This document shows positions 1 through 10,155 of a stretch of DNA of 64,000 nucleotides, piece by piece (positions within the stretch are counted from its first letter, which is position 1; the number at the start of each line of letters is the position of its first letter). The translations under genes were made by a program, and so were the position numbers. The notes below the pieces were generated by a model, which was not told the DNA's origin, searched no databases, and saw only the letters and a list, made by a program, of their open reading frames with translations. Origin of the DNA: Lysobacteraceae bacterium NML08-0793 (GTDB taxonomy: Bacteria; Pseudomonadota; Gammaproteobacteria; Xanthomonadales; Xanthomonadaceae); NCBI GenBank assembly GCA_002798275.1, contig NWQR01000001.1:620001-684000 (forward strand), given 5' to 3'.

Positions 1-141
1 GCGCTCGCCCGTGGTGTGATTCTGCGCCCGCTGGGCGATGTGCTGTACTGGATGCCACCGTATTGCACCACACTGGCCGAGCTTGACCTGCTGGCCGAAA
101 TCACCTGCCACGCCATCGAGGAAGCCACATCATGCGTCTGA
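1..141 (+). CDS. bioA: BioA, adenosylmethionine-8-amino-7-oxononanoate aminotransferase (C-terminal end only)
   Basis: The window opens inside a reading frame whose last 46 residues include R-G-V-I-L-R-P-L and L-Y-W-M-P-P-Y. These match the C-terminus of BioA, the PLP enzyme that aminates KAPA to DAPA in biotin synthesis using SAM as amino donor. The small domain that ends these class III aminotransferases carries the same R-P and MPPY pattern. The stop (TGA, 139-141) overlaps the rsmE start codon at 132 by ten bases, so the two genes are translationally coupled. The PLP lysine and most of the gene lie outside the window; the identity rests on this tail and on synteny with rsmE. Confidence 0.8.
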   Translation, partial: ALARGVILRPLGDVLYWMPPYCTTLAELDLLAEITCHAIEEATSCV

Positions 142-866
142 CCCGCACCTGGATAGACCGCCCGCTGACCATCGGCCAGCGCCTTGCACTGCCAGAAAAC
201 GCCGCCAACCATCTGCTGCGCGTGCTGCGCCTTACCAGCGGCGATGCGTGCGTGCTGTTCAATGGCGACGGTCACGATTATCTTGCCCGCATTGGCAAGG
301 TCAGCAAGCGCGAGTGCGAGGTGGAAATCATCGCCGCCGAAAAAGTCGAGCGCGAATCGCCGCTTGCCATCACCCTGCTGCAAGGCATTGCCCGTGGCGA
401 AAAAATGGATTTGATTCTGCAAAAAGCCACCGAGCTGGGCGCAGCCGCCTTCATGCCGGTATCGAGTCAGCGCAGTGAAGTAAAGCTCGATGCCGCCCGT
501 GCGGAAAAACGCCTGGCGCATTGGCAGGGCGTGGTAATCGCCGCCTGCGAACAATCCGGTCGCGCCGTGTGCCCGCCGGTGGCCGCGCCCTTGCCCCTTG
601 CCACTGCCCTGCAACACCCAGCATTGCCAGCAGCGCGCTTTTATCTCGACCCCGAAGCCACCCAGCGCATCAGCACGTTGGCAATCGACACCCCAGCTCT
701 TGCCATCGCAGTAGGCCCGGAGGGCGGCTGGTCAGCGCGTGATTTGCAGGAGCTGCGCAGCGCAGGCTTTATCGGATTGCGGCTTGGCCCGCGCATCCTG
801 CGCACTGAAACCGCCGGGCTTGCCGCCATCAGCGCCCTGCAACTGCGGCTTGGCGATATCGGCTAA
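132..866 (+). CDS. rsmE: RsmE, 16S rRNA (uracil(1498)-N3)-methyltransferase
   Basis: This SPOUT-class enzyme methylates N3 of U1498 in 16S rRNA of the assembled 30S subunit, using SAM. The protein has 244 residues, the usual length. An N-terminal PUA-like part (about 1-72) is followed by the knotted methyltransferase domain. That domain shows QGIARGEKMD (84-93) and KATELG (98-103), then the SAM-binding loops VGPEGG (194-199) and LGPRILRTETA (218-228), all diagnostic of RsmE. It overlaps the bioA stop and ends 34 bases before the convergent chpC gene. Confidence 0.96.
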   Translation: MRLTRTWIDRPLTIGQRLALPENAANHLLRVLRLTSGDACVLFNGDGHDYLARIGKVSKRECEVEIIAAEKVERESPLAITLLQGIARGEKMDLILQKATELGAAAFMPVSSQRSEVKLDAARAEKRLAHWQGVVIAACEQSGRAVCPPVAAPLPLATALQHPALPAARFYLDPEATQRISTLAIDTPALAIAVGPEGGWSARDLQELRSAGFIGLRLGPRILRTETAGLAAISALQLRLGDIG

Positions 867-900
867 GTGCCTGCAAGCACCCTGCCACATTTGCGACCGA

Positions 901-1368
901 TTAGCCGTCAAGCACGTCTTGCAGCAGGATTTCCATTTGCTCCAAATCGGGAATCATCGCGTCCTCGTCCAGATAACGCACCTTGAACGCCGGTACCCCC
1001 TCATCGGCCACGCCAAGATCCTCCAGCGTTTCGGGCACGGTAATCAGACGCGGAAACCCTTGCGCCAGAATCGCCATGTAAGGCATGCGCGGATTGCCGC
1101 CCAAGGCTTTCAGAATCAAGACCCGCTGGCCACGCAGATTGCTGCCGGGCGTGCCGGTTTGGGCAAGCCGCGAAAAGGCAACCAGCGGCACTTGCCAGCC
1201 GTGCCAGCGAATTTTTCCAAGCAACCAGTCCGGCGCGCCTTCTACCGGCTCGGACTCGGCCAACGACAACACCTCGGCAATCACCGCATTGGGCAGCAAC
1301 AACTGACCGCCGGGAATCTGGATCATCACGCCGCGCAATGTAGCGGCAGAAGCAAGACTTTCGTTCAT
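901..1368 (-). CDS. chpC: ChpC, CheW-like adaptor of the Pil-Chp system
   Basis: The product (155 aa) is a single CheW-like SH3 fold, with the typical hydrophobic strands LLLPNAVIAEVL near the N-terminus and a G-K-I-R-W-H-G-W-Q-V-P-L stretch at the CheW core. CheW proteins couple receptors to the CheA-type kinase; ChpC is the accessory one in type IV pilus chemosensing. I chose ATG at 1368 because GGAG lies five bases upstream and the codon overlaps the TGA of the preceding gene as ATGA. A longer start at 1389 is possible but has no ribosome site. It is the last gene of the leftward pil-chp operon. Confidence 0.85.
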   Translation of the reverse strand: MNESLASAATLRGVMIQIPGGQLLLPNAVIAEVLSLAESEPVEGAPDWLLGKIRWHGWQVPLVAFSRLAQTGTPGSNLRGQRVLILKALGGNPRMPYMAILAQGFPRLITVPETLEDLGVADEGVPAFKVRYLDEDAMIPDLEQMEILLQDVLDG

Positions 1369-3938
1369 TTCAACTCCGCCGATTGCCAAAGCGCCTTGAG
1401 CTGGGTGGCAATCCCTATGGGTGAATCAATCTTGGCGCCACGGCTGGCCATCAGCGCAGGCATGGTATGGTCATAGCAGCCTTCGGCGCTTTGAGACAGC
1501 AATTTTCCGCCGGCCTGCTGGAAGCGCAGCAACGGATCGACAAACGCCTCACTGGCACCGGAGAGCAAAACAGCCACGCTGCTATTGCCCGGCAGGGTCT
1601 CCAGCAAATTGGCGAAATCCCGGCCTTCTGCCGCAGCAAAACGCAATTGCGAGCTACTGTCGGCCAGCAACCGGATGCCCGGCGAAACGATATAAACCTT
1701 GCCATGCTCGGCATACATCCCAGGCTGCGCCAGCATCACCGGCATCTGGCTGACACGCTCCATCTGCCTTTGCAGACGGTCGTAATGCCCGCCATCGAGC
1801 CATTGCTGCACCAGAATCGGCACCGGGAATACCGGCGGCAGGTTTTGCAAAATCTGCCGCAACGGATCGGGCCCGCCAATCCCGCCGAGCAACAAGACCG
1901 CGCCTTCTTGTTGCGCAACCTGCGGCACCGCTACCGGCTCAGACTTGGTCGGAACTTTCGCGCCGGTCATTTCCGCGATCGAAGGCGATGAGAACCTGAG
2001 CTCGGGCTCCGCGCTGCTCTGGCTTTCCTCGTCAGTTTTGCGCTCGAACGCCGGGCGCTTGCTGCCCTCATCAATGGTCAGGGTAATTTCGCTCAACGAC
2101 CATTGCGATACGCTTTCAAACAACTTCTCTACGCGGCTCTTTTGTGCATCGGGCGCTTGCGTGGCTGTATCCGCCGGTTTCTGCTGCTCCGCCACCGGGG
2201 CGAGTGTCGGCTTTTCAAAGTCCTGCCAGCCATCGTTTACCACCGGCGTATCGAACTGTTTCAAATCATCTTCGACCCGCTGATAGGCTTCTTCTGGCGC
2301 CAAATCACTGGGCTCGACAGGTGCCAGCGCCTCGCGATAGCCACTGTCAAAGTTTTCCACCGCCGCCACATCGGGAATCGGCAACTCGCTGATCGCATCG
2401 AAATCCTGATAAACACTCCAGTCGGCCGCCGCTGGCGCGGGCGCTTCTGCCGCATCGGCAGCAGGCTCGACCGTTTCCATGCCAAGACCGGACAAATCCC
2501 ACTGCCCAAACTCGCCATCCAGGCTGCTCTTGGCATCGGCGGCAAGGTGCTCCGACGCATCCTCAAGCCCGCGTTGCTCAAGCTGTGCATCAAGCGCCGT
2601 CGATGCGGCTGCCTCCAGCTCGGCAGGGATTTGCCAGCCACCAAGATCAATCGACTCCAGCAGGGGCTCGGTTTCCGCTGCGAGGTTATCGTCCGCACGC
2701 AATGCCGCTGGCGCTATCAGCGAGGACGCATCTTCTTCTGCTTGGGTTTCTGCACGCAACGCCGCCTCTGCCGCAGCTTCAGCCGCTGCGATCGCCTCGG
2801 CTTCGGCATCGCGCGTCGTTGCAGCCTCGATAGCGGCTTCATCCAAAAAGGAAAGCGAATCCAGCGCGCCATAATCATCCAGCAACGGCGCTTCAGCCAC
2901 CGGCGCGACTTCTAGGGTCGGCTCGCTCGGTTGCGTATCCGCAGACGAAAGCGCATCCAACATGGCGTAATCATCCAGCAACGGCGCTTCAGCCACCGGC
3001 GCGGCGGCGGCCTGCGTCAATGGCTGCAAATCAAAACCCGCCTCCGCATCGAGTTTGGCAATCGCCTCCGCGTGGGACGAGGTTTGCGTATCGAAGCCGG
3101 TCTCGGCAAACGCTTCGGCCAAGCGCGCGGCCTCGGCTTCAGCCTCGGCCTTGCGGATCGCTTCAGCTTCGGCATCGCGTGCCATCGCCGCTTCAATCGC
3201 GCCCTCGTCAAGAAACGAGAACGCATCCAGATCATCGTAATCGTTGTAATCGGAAGCAGCCGCTTGTGTCTGGGCGGCGGCTGTCGGCACTGCCTCCGCC
3301 TGTTGCGGCTCGGCTTCAACCCGTTGCGCGATCGGCGGCTCGGCGACGGCGGTGGCCACTTCAATGGCCGGTTTTGCTGTCTGTAGCGGCACGGATGACG
3401 CTTCAACCGCCGGGGAGAGCTCAGCCTGCAATGGTCTGACCGGCTCGGCGACGGGCTCGACAACAGGTGCGGCCCGTACCGGGCTGGCCGCCTCGGCGGC
3501 AGGCCGCACGGACGCTGCCGCTGCGCCCGGCGATGGGCGGGCTGCGATCGGTTCATCTGTTTCATGACCAGCCGGCAGCACATCGCCATGCCCCAGCAAT
3601 TTGGCAGACAAATGCCGTGACCAGCGGGCGATGTCCCAGCCCACGCGCGCTGCCACCAGACTGGATTCTTCAAACAGAATCTGGCAGTCAGGCAAGGCCA
3701 GCAAATCGTCAAAACGATCCAGTGCCTCCTCCACCTCGGCATCCAGCGCGATCACCAGATTATGCGGATGCAGCGCCAGCACTTGCGCCTGCTCGATCTC
3801 CAGCGGATCGGCCACCAGCGCCAGTTCCAGACCGACTTTCTCCAGAACAGCGGCCAGTTGGTCGCGTGCGTCTCCGGGACGTGCCAGAAGTACCGTGCGT
3901 ATTTCAGCCTTGCTCACGTGCACGCCCCAATAGTTCAT
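1365..3938 (-). CDS. chpB: ChpB-like protein with a catalytically degenerate CheB domain
   Basis: The protein (857 aa) sits in the chpB position between chpA and chpC. Residues about 13-105 resemble a degraded receiver domain. Residues about 130-620 are a low-complexity Ala/Glu/Asp-rich linker. The last 180 residues follow the CheB methylesterase fold. CheB needs Ser (GxSxGG), His (QHM) and Asp (GMGxDG). The corresponding places read GGIGG (685-689), VQQW (710-713) and SGASEA (793-798), so Ser, His and Asp all appear to be lost. It probably cannot demethylate PilJ and may act as a scaffold. The start is ambiguous: ATG 3938 has no clear ribosome site, while GTG 3917 has GGGG seven bases upstream; both overlap chpA. 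Confidence 0.8.
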   Translation of the reverse strand: MNYWGVHVSKAEIRTVLLARPGDARDQLAAVLEKVGLELALVADPLEIEQAQVLALHPHNLVIALDAEVEEALDRFDDLLALPDCQILFEESSLVAARVGWDIARWSRHLSAKLLGHGDVLPAGHETDEPIAARPSPGAAAASVRPAAEAASPVRAAPVVEPVAEPVRPLQAELSPAVEASSVPLQTAKPAIEVATAVAEPPIAQRVEAEPQQAEAVPTAAAQTQAAASDYNDYDDLDAFSFLDEGAIEAAMARDAEAEAIRKAEAEAEAARLAEAFAETGFDTQTSSHAEAIAKLDAEAGFDLQPLTQAAAAPVAEAPLLDDYAMLDALSSADTQPSEPTLEVAPVAEAPLLDDYGALDSLSFLDEAAIEAATTRDAEAEAIAAAEAAAEAALRAETQAEEDASSLIAPAALRADDNLAAETEPLLESIDLGGWQIPAELEAAASTALDAQLEQRGLEDASEHLAADAKSSLDGEFGQWDLSGLGMETVEPAADAAEAPAPAAADWSVYQDFDAISELPIPDVAAVENFDSGYREALAPVEPSDLAPEEAYQRVEDDLKQFDTPVVNDGWQDFEKPTLAPVAEQQKPADTATQAPDAQKSRVEKLFESVSQWSLSEITLTIDEGSKRPAFERKTDEESQSSAEPELRFSSPSIAEMTGAKVPTKSEPVAVPQVAQQEGAVLLLGGIGGPDPLRQILQNLPPVFPVPILVQQWLDGGHYDRLQRQMERVSQMPVMLAQPGMYAEHGKVYIVSPGIRLLADSSSQLRFAAAEGRDFANLLETLPGNSSVAVLLSGASEAFVDPLLRFQQAGGKLLSQSAEGCYDHTMPALMASRGAKIDSPIGIATQLKALWQSAELK

Positions 3939-6900
3939 TCACATTGCGCAACAATTCCGGCTCCTGATAGGGCTTGCCGAGATAGCGGCTGACGCCGAGG
4001 TCAAAGGCACGCTGGCGATGCTTGTCGCCGCTTCTGGAGGTAATCATCACGATCGGGATATGCCGCAGGCGAGTATGCCGCTTCATCGCCGAGGCCAGCT
4101 CGTAGCCATCCATGCGCGGCATTTCGATATCCAGCAGCATCACATCCGGGATGCGTTCTTCCAGCCGTTCCAGCGCATCCAGACCGTCCTTGGCGGTAAC
4201 GACCTCGAAACCTTGGCGGGTCAGCACGCGGCTGGTGACCTTGCGCATGGTGATCGAGTCGTCCACCACCATGATCAATGGCACGCTCGGCGCCTTGACA
4301 TTGGGGGCTTCCTGCAAGGCCAGCAAGGCTTCGCGCCCAGCATGACGACGCGCCAGCGGTGCGATATCCAGAATGATCATCACCCGGCCATCGCCCATCA
4401 CCGTGGCACCGAAGATGCCGGGGATGGAATTGATTTGCGGGCCGGTCGGCTTCACCACGATTTCGCGGTTGCCGATGATCTGATCCACACCAACCGCCAC
4501 ACGCAGATCGCCGGAGCGTACCAGCAGCAGCGGCACCTGCAACTGCCCCTCGGCCTTGACTGCGCCCTGTCCGAGCAAAAGCCCCAGATCATGCACTTGA
4601 TAGTCTTCGCCGCCGTAGCTGTGCAAGGCCTGCGGTGATTCGTATTCGCTGCGCTCGATCCGCGAAACCGCGCGTACCGAGGCCACCGGCACGGCAAAGG
4701 TGTTTTCGCCAATGCGCACGAACACCGCCTGGGTCACGGCCAGAGTTTGCGGCAGGTGCAGGGTGAAGCAGCTGCCCTGACCGGGGGTGGAGCTGATCTG
4801 CAAGCCGCCACCAATTTGGCGGACTTCGTTGTTGACCACATCCATGCCCACACCGCGGCCTGCCACCTGACTCACGGTATCGGCGGTACTGAAGCCGGAC
4901 ACCAGAATCAGATTGTCGAGCTGGGCATCGGAAAGCTCGGCACCCGGCGCGATCAAGCCACGCGATTCGGCGCGACGGCGCACGGCCTCGCGGTCGATAC
5001 CGGCGCCATCGTCAATGACTTGCAGCACCACTTCCGAGCCTTCCTGGCTGACCTTGAGGCGGACTTCGCCACTGGCTGGTTTGCCCGCTGCCTTGCGTTT
5101 TTCCGGGGTTTCGATGCCATGTGCCACGGCGTTGCGCAGCAAGTGCTCCAGCGGCCCCAGCATGCGGTCAAGCACGTTGCGGTCAAGTTCGCCCTGGGCA
5201 CCGTCGAGCACGAACTGCACCTCTTTGCCGACATCGCCCGCCGCTTGGCGCACCACTCGGCGCAGGCGCGGCAATGCGCTTTCGACCGACACCATGCGCG
5301 CACTCATCAAGCCTTCCTGCAACTCGGTGCTGACACGCGACTGTTGTTGCAGCAGGGTTTCGTACTGGCGGGTCAATTCTTCCAGCGAGCCTTGCAGGCT
5401 GCTAAGGTCATTGGCCGACTCACCCAGCGCACGCGAAAGCTGCTGCAAGGTGGAGAAGCGGTCAAGCTCCAGCGGATCGAAGGTTTGATCGGTCGCATCC
5501 TGCTCGCGCTGGTAGCGGGCGACAATCTGCGCCTCGGTTTCGATGTCCAGACGGCGTACCTGGTCGCGCAGACGGGTATTGGTCTGCTCCATTTCCGCCA
5601 TTGCACTGCGGAACGCCCCAAGCTGCTGCTCAAGGCGCGAGCGATAAATCGCCACTTCACCAGCATAGTTGACAAGACGCTCAAGCAGATCAGCGCGCAC
5701 GCGCACCTGTTCCTGCGAACTGCGCCCACTGGCTTCGCCTTCTTCCTGCCCGAGCTCCATCGGTGCGGACAGGGTGGTCATGTCCATGACCTGCGGCGCG
5801 GTTTCGCCATCCTGCACCTCGGCCAGTGCCTCACCACGGGCGCGGGTCATCAAGGCCTGTACCAGTTGTTCGGCCGGATATACCGCACGGCGCTGACTGA
5901 TCCGCCCCAACATCGCATGCAGGCGATCAAGCGCGCTTTCAGCCAGAGAAATATCGCCCGGCAGCAACTCGGTTGCAGTTTCAGCCGCAGATTCCAGCAA
6001 CGATTCGAGCGCATGCCCCAAATCGCCCATGGTCATGATGCCGGCCATGCGTGCACCGCCCTTGAGCGTGTGCAGATTGCGCTGCAAGGCTTGCAGCACT
6101 TCGACATCCCCCGGCGAAGTCCGCAGGCGTGCAGCCAAGTCATCGGCTTGGTCGAGCAAGTCGTTGCCTTCTTCGATGAAGATCTCCAGCAGATCCTCGT
6201 CCAGCCCGGTCATGTCCAGCGCGCTGTCCGGGCCAATCGAATCGGCCTGAAGCGATACGGCCTTGGCCGCTGCTTCGCGCGCCTCCGGCTCGACATACAC
6301 CGCGTGATGGAACTGCGGCGCCTGCAATCTGGCCAGACGCTCCTCTTCCAGCGCCATGAAGTCTCTAAACTCGCGCTCGCGCAACGCCGCAATATCGGCC
6401 TGCTTTTCAAGCCGCGCGACCACTTCGCGAGCCACTTCGATCTGCAACTGGGTTTGACGGCGGCTTTCCTCATACGCCGGATCGCCAGCGCGCACTTCCT
6501 GCAAGCGTGCGTCTTCAACCTGCATGAAGTCTTCAAACTCTTTGGCACGCAAGGCTGCCTGCTCGGCCTGTGCCCGGAACTCGATGGCCGCCAATCGCAT
6601 CACTTCGACCGGATCGGACTCCTGCTCATTGATGCGTGTCTCGACCTCGGCAATCAGCGCATTGGCGCGTGCCTCGATTTGCGCCAGTGCCTCGGCAAGC
6701 CGCGCCTGCTGTGCCTGTGCTTCGGCGCTGGCACGCTGCTGCTCGGCATACGCCGCCCAGCGCTGCTCTTCTTCTTCGCGCACGGCGGCCAGCAGATCGA
6801 CTTCGGCTGCCGCAGGCTCGCTGCCTGTGTCGGCTGGAGCATGTTCGGCTTCCAACCGCTGCACTTCGAGGCGTTCGGCTTCGAGGCGTTCGGCTTCCAA

Positions 6901-9900
6901 CCGCTGCGCTTCGAGGCGTTCGGCTTCGAGGCGTTCGGCTTCGAGGCGTTCGGCTTCGAGGCGTTCGGCTTCGAGGCGTTCGGCTTCGAGGCGTTCGGCT
7001 TCGAGGCGTTCGGCTTCGAGGCGTTCGGCTTCGAGGCGTTCGGCTTCAAGGCGTTCGGCTTCAAGGCGTTCGGCTTCAAGGCGTTCGGCTTCAAGGCGTT
7101 CGGCTTCAAGGCGTTCGGCTTCCAACCGCTGCGCTTCGAGACGTTCGGCTTCGAGCACCTGTCCGTGCACATCAGCCAATGCCGCTTCTGGCAGGGTATC
7201 GCGCAGCTGCTCGGCATGGGCAGTCAAAGTATCCTGCAACGGCACACGCTGTACCGATCCGGTGAGACCTGCCATGGTGGCGCGAACCTGCTGTGCCAAT
7301 TCGCCCAGCAGTGCCACACCGCCAACACCCGCCGCGGCACCTGCGGCCAGCGAGCGCTTCAGCCAGCTTTCGGTCGGCGCGGTGGCGCGGGTGATTTCCG
7401 GCACCTCGGCCATGGCAAAAGCACCATTCATGGTGTGCACAGCGCGCAGCAGCTCATTCGACGGCACTTGCGTGGCGGCCTCGGGATCGGCCAGCCAGCG
7501 ATCAAGAGTCTGAAGATGCCCGGCCACTTCGGTATCGAGGATTTCCAGCAAGACCGAATCGACTTCCACCGCAACGCTGTCGCTGGCCGTGTCCGCCTGA
7601 GCCACTGTTTGCTCGACTGCCGGAGCTTCCGGCTGTGCCGCAAGCGGAGCGGGCTGGTAGTGGGCTTCTTCGCCTTCTGCCAAACGGTCGGCAGTGGCCT
7701 CGATCCCGGCAAGATCCTGCCGGATCGGGGTGCCGGTCAGCGCCGCCAACAGCGCAGGCAGTGCCTCGTGTGCATGACCGACCAAGGCCAGCACCGCAGG
7801 CGTGGCCGGCCGAGTGCCATCCAGCACTCGGTTCAGCATGTTTTCGACCTTCCAGCTGAACTCGCCCAGCAAGCGCGCACCAACCAGACGGCCACTGCCC
7901 TTCAGGGTATGGAACACGCGACGAATCGAGCGCGCCTGCTCCAGATTGTCGGGTGCCTGCCGCCACTGCGGCAGCAATTCGTCCAGATTGCGGATTTCTT
8001 CCTCGACTTCTTCTAGGAAGATTTCGCGGATTTCATCGTCGATTTCATCGCTACTCAAATCAAAGCCGCCCGCCTCGACCGGCAACGGTCCGGCAGCCTC
8101 GACCGCTTCCACCGGCGCCTGTGCCAGATTGGCAGGGGCTTCAGCGGACTGGACATCGACGACATCTGCGGCCTGCGCCTCGGCAAGCGCGGCTGCATCT
8201 TCATCCAGCTGCAAATAGGCGCTATCGGCCGCTGTCTGCTGCAACTGCGGCGCGTCCTCATCCGCTGCCACGGCCAGCACTTCGGCAGCAGGCTGCTCGG
8301 AAGGCTCGGGCTTATTGGCATCGTTCAGCCAAGCCTCGTAGCTGTTTTCAGTCTGTGCATCGTCAAACGGCGTAGCCTCTTCTGCCTCGTTTTCCGGCGG
8401 CAGCGGCCAGTAATGCAGCGCTTCCAGACTGTAGCGGGTAATCGACAGGATGTTTTCACGCCCGCCACGCTGTTCCCGCAGCGCCTCAAGGTAGTACTCG
8501 ATGCTGGACAGGGCATCGGCCAGGGTGTCGAGTTGCTGATTGCCGGGAATACGCTTGCGCCCCAACAATTCGTTCTTGGTATAGCGGCTGATGGCGGTCA
8601 GATAATCAGCCGCTTCTGGCAACTCTAGCATCCGCAGCGCACCAGCCACTTGCTGCAACAGCGCCGGCACATCGACCAGTTGGGCATGATCCCAGCCGGT
8701 TTCCACAAATGCCACGAAGGCTTGCCGGGCATTGTCGAAGTTGGCCACCGCCTCGCGCGAAAGCGCATCCATCAACTGCCGGGCTTCTGCCGCACCGAGC
8801 GAATCCGGAGCAATGCCGGCATCCGACCCGGTATCTTCGCCCAAACGGGCGACCTGATCGTCCAGCGAGGCATCGACATACAACAATGCGCCCGCCACAT
8901 CCAGCAACGCATTTTCGCTCATCGGCACCCGGCCTGCGGCAAGATCAGCCACGGTATCGCGCTGCGCTGCCACGACTTCGCGAGCCATGCCAAGATCCAG
9001 CATGCCCAGCGTATCGGCAATCCGCCCCAGCGCCTCGGCCTGCGGTGCTAGGGCTTCGGCATCCTGACGCCCGGTACGCAGATAAAGATCCAGCGCATCC
9101 TTGACGCGCAACACATCTTCCTTGACCGCCGCCGAAACGGTATCCAACAATGCGCGGTTGATGCCGGTAACACTGGCCTTGGCACTGGCGTATTCGCCTT
9201 CGCTGACATCGCTGGCAGAGCCAAGACCGAAGCTGGCATTGAGCTGCGCCAACGCCGGATGTTCGGCCTTGCTACTCGCCACCTGGTACAGCAATTGCCG
9301 GGTGGGCTCAATCAACGAGGACACCGGCAGTGGCGTGCTGTTGTCCCCACCGCCAAACAGGCTGCGCGCCTCGCGCTCGACACTGGCAAACACATCACGC
9401 AGGGGCGCATCTGCTTCGAGTGCGCCATCGCGCAAGGCCGCGGACACATTCGCCGCGACCCAAAAAAGACGCCTTGCCTCCAATGATTCCGGCGCTTGTC
9501 CCAAGACATCCAACGCTTCGTTCAGCGCGGAAAAATCAACCGGCCGCCCGCCATTCCAAGCATCCAACGATTTGTCCAGTACCGCCAGCTGCGCTTCGCA
9601 TGACACCGCCGCTGCGCGCGCATCCGGCACTGAAGCCGCTGCGCGATCAAGATCGGGACTGAAGAACACCCCCTCGCTCACCGGCTTCAAGCCGCGCGCT
9701 TCGCGCAGCTCGTTGACCAGCGGCATCAACACAATCGGAATATCGCGGTGTCCGCCCTGCAAGCGTTCCAGATAGTCCGGCAATTGCAGTGCCCCGCGCA
9801 TCAGGATGGCGCAGGCTTCATTGACCGCCTCGACCTGCCCTTGCTCGATGGCATTGGCCATTTCCTGCATTTCACCGGACAGCATCGCCGGTGCATACAG

Positions 9901-10086
9901 CTCGATCATGCGCAGACTGCCCTGCACCTGATGCAACAAGGCGGCCACCTTGTGCATCCGTGCAGGATCGGCACCGTCTTCCACGAAGGTTTCTATTTCC
10001 TGCCGAACCTGGAGCAAACTGGCGTCAAGCTCGGGCTTGATCCAGCCGAGCGTGGCATGGTCGATCGCTTCGCGCAGCACATTCAT
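3904..10086 (-). CDS. chpA: ChpA (PilL), giant hybrid CheA-type histidine kinase
   Basis: This 2060-aa kinase is the core of the Pil-Chp pathway, which controls type IV pilus extension and retraction (twitching). Several HPt modules occur: H52 (HQVQGSLRM), a degenerate one near 480 with Gln for His, H726 (HTLKGSGRL), H884 (HTMNGAFAM) and H1339 (HTLKGGARM). A coiled, Glu/Arg/Leu-rich segment (about 978-1240) lies between HPt modules and contains a 21-unit pentapeptide repeat. Then come the CheA dimerisation helices, the ATPase N-box (around N1652, NAVAHGIE) and G-box (GRGVGMD), a CheW-like domain, and a C-terminal receiver with D1986 ([11 protein letters not shown]) and a KPY lysine. pilJ lies upstream; the C-terminus overlaps chpB. 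Confidence 0.95.
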   Translation of the reverse strand: MNVLREAIDHATLGWIKPELDASLLQVRQEIETFVEDGADPARMHKVAALLHQVQGSLRMIELYAPAMLSGEMQEMANAIEQGQVEAVNEACAILMRGALQLPDYLERLQGGHRDIPIVLMPLVNELREARGLKPVSEGVFFSPDLDRAAASVPDARAAAVSCEAQLAVLDKSLDAWNGGRPVDFSALNEALDVLGQAPESLEARRLFWVAANVSAALRDGALEADAPLRDVFASVEREARSLFGGGDNSTPLPVSSLIEPTRQLLYQVASSKAEHPALAQLNASFGLGSASDVSEGEYASAKASVTGINRALLDTVSAAVKEDVLRVKDALDLYLRTGRQDAEALAPQAEALGRIADTLGMLDLGMAREVVAAQRDTVADLAAGRVPMSENALLDVAGALLYVDASLDDQVARLGEDTGSDAGIAPDSLGAAEARQLMDALSREAVANFDNARQAFVAFVETGWDHAQLVDVPALLQQVAGALRMLELPEAADYLTAISRYTKNELLGRKRIPGNQQLDTLADALSSIEYYLEALREQRGGRENILSITRYSLEALHYWPLPPENEAEEATPFDDAQTENSYEAWLNDANKPEPSEQPAAEVLAVAADEDAPQLQQTAADSAYLQLDEDAAALAEAQAADVVDVQSAEAPANLAQAPVEAVEAAGPLPVEAGGFDLSSDEIDDEIREIFLEEVEEEIRNLDELLPQWRQAPDNLEQARSIRRVFHTLKGSGRLVGARLLGEFSWKVENMLNRVLDGTRPATPAVLALVGHAHEALPALLAALTGTPIRQDLAGIEATADRLAEGEEAHYQPAPLAAQPEAPAVEQTVAQADTASDSVAVEVDSVLLEILDTEVAGHLQTLDRWLADPEAATQVPSNELLRAVHTMNGAFAMAEVPEITRATAPTESWLKRSLAAGAAAGVGGVALLGELAQQVRATMAGLTGSVQRVPLQDTLTAHAEQLRDTLPEAALADVHGQVLEAERLEAQRLEAERLEAERLEAERLEAERLEAERLEAERLEAERLEAERLEAERLEAERLEAERLEAERLEAERLEAERLEAQRLEAERLEAERLEVQRLEAEHAPADTGSEPAAAEVDLLAAVREEEEQRWAAYAEQQRASAEAQAQQARLAEALAQIEARANALIAEVETRINEQESDPVEVMRLAAIEFRAQAEQAALRAKEFEDFMQVEDARLQEVRAGDPAYEESRRQTQLQIEVAREVVARLEKQADIAALREREFRDFMALEEERLARLQAPQFHHAVYVEPEAREAAAKAVSLQADSIGPDSALDMTGLDEDLLEIFIEEGNDLLDQADDLAARLRTSPGDVEVLQALQRNLHTLKGGARMAGIMTMGDLGHALESLLESAAETATELLPGDISLAESALDRLHAMLGRISQRRAVYPAEQLVQALMTRARGEALAEVQDGETAPQVMDMTTLSAPMELGQEEGEASGRSSQEQVRVRADLLERLVNYAGEVAIYRSRLEQQLGAFRSAMAEMEQTNTRLRDQVRRLDIETEAQIVARYQREQDATDQTFDPLELDRFSTLQQLSRALGESANDLSSLQGSLEELTRQYETLLQQQSRVSTELQEGLMSARMVSVESALPRLRRVVRQAAGDVGKEVQFVLDGAQGELDRNVLDRMLGPLEHLLRNAVAHGIETPEKRKAAGKPASGEVRLKVSQEGSEVVLQVIDDGAGIDREAVRRRAESRGLIAPGAELSDAQLDNLILVSGFSTADTVSQVAGRGVGMDVVNNEVRQIGGGLQISSTPGQGSCFTLHLPQTLAVTQAVFVRIGENTFAVPVASVRAVSRIERSEYESPQALHSYGGEDYQVHDLGLLLGQGAVKAEGQLQVPLLLVRSGDLRVAVGVDQIIGNREIVVKPTGPQINSIPGIFGATVMGDGRVMIILDIAPLARRHAGREALLALQEAPNVKAPSVPLIMVVDDSITMRKVTSRVLTRQGFEVVTAKDGLDALERLEERIPDVMLLDIEMPRMDGYELASAMKRHTRLRHIPIVMITSRSGDKHRQRAFDLGVSRYLGKPYQEPELLRNVNELLGRAREQG
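6841..7155 (-). repeat. 15-bp tandem repeat array inside chpA (about 21 units, pentapeptide [10 protein letters not shown])
   Basis: A 15-bp unit, read on the + strand as cgttcggcttcgagg, is repeated about 21 times without interruption. It encodes R-L-E-A-E on the minus strand (residues about 978-1082), with occasional Q for E and one V for A. The period is a multiple of three, so copy-number change keeps the chpA frame. Units carrying the synonymous base change ttcaag cluster together (about 7045-7120), while ttcgag units fill the rest. Blocks of identical variants are the mark of recent tandem duplication. The predicted structure is a charged helix or coiled coil acting as a spacer. Confidence 0.97.
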
Positions 10087-10155
10087 GGCTGCACCCGGAT
10101 GATATTGGCGAGGTGAAGACGGCTCATGTCAGATGCAATTCCTTGTCCCTTGCGA

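Noticed and set aside
6841-7155. Regular short repeats that might be read as a CRISPR array
   Set aside because: The units are 15 bp with no spacers, keep an open coding frame, and encode a pentapeptide repeat. No cas gene is present in the window.
4747-8016. A 1089-codon open frame on the + strand opposite chpA
   Set aside because: It is the complementary shadow of a very GC-rich gene and its 15-bp repeats. The protein has no recognisable domain, while the minus strand gives a complete CheA-type kinase.
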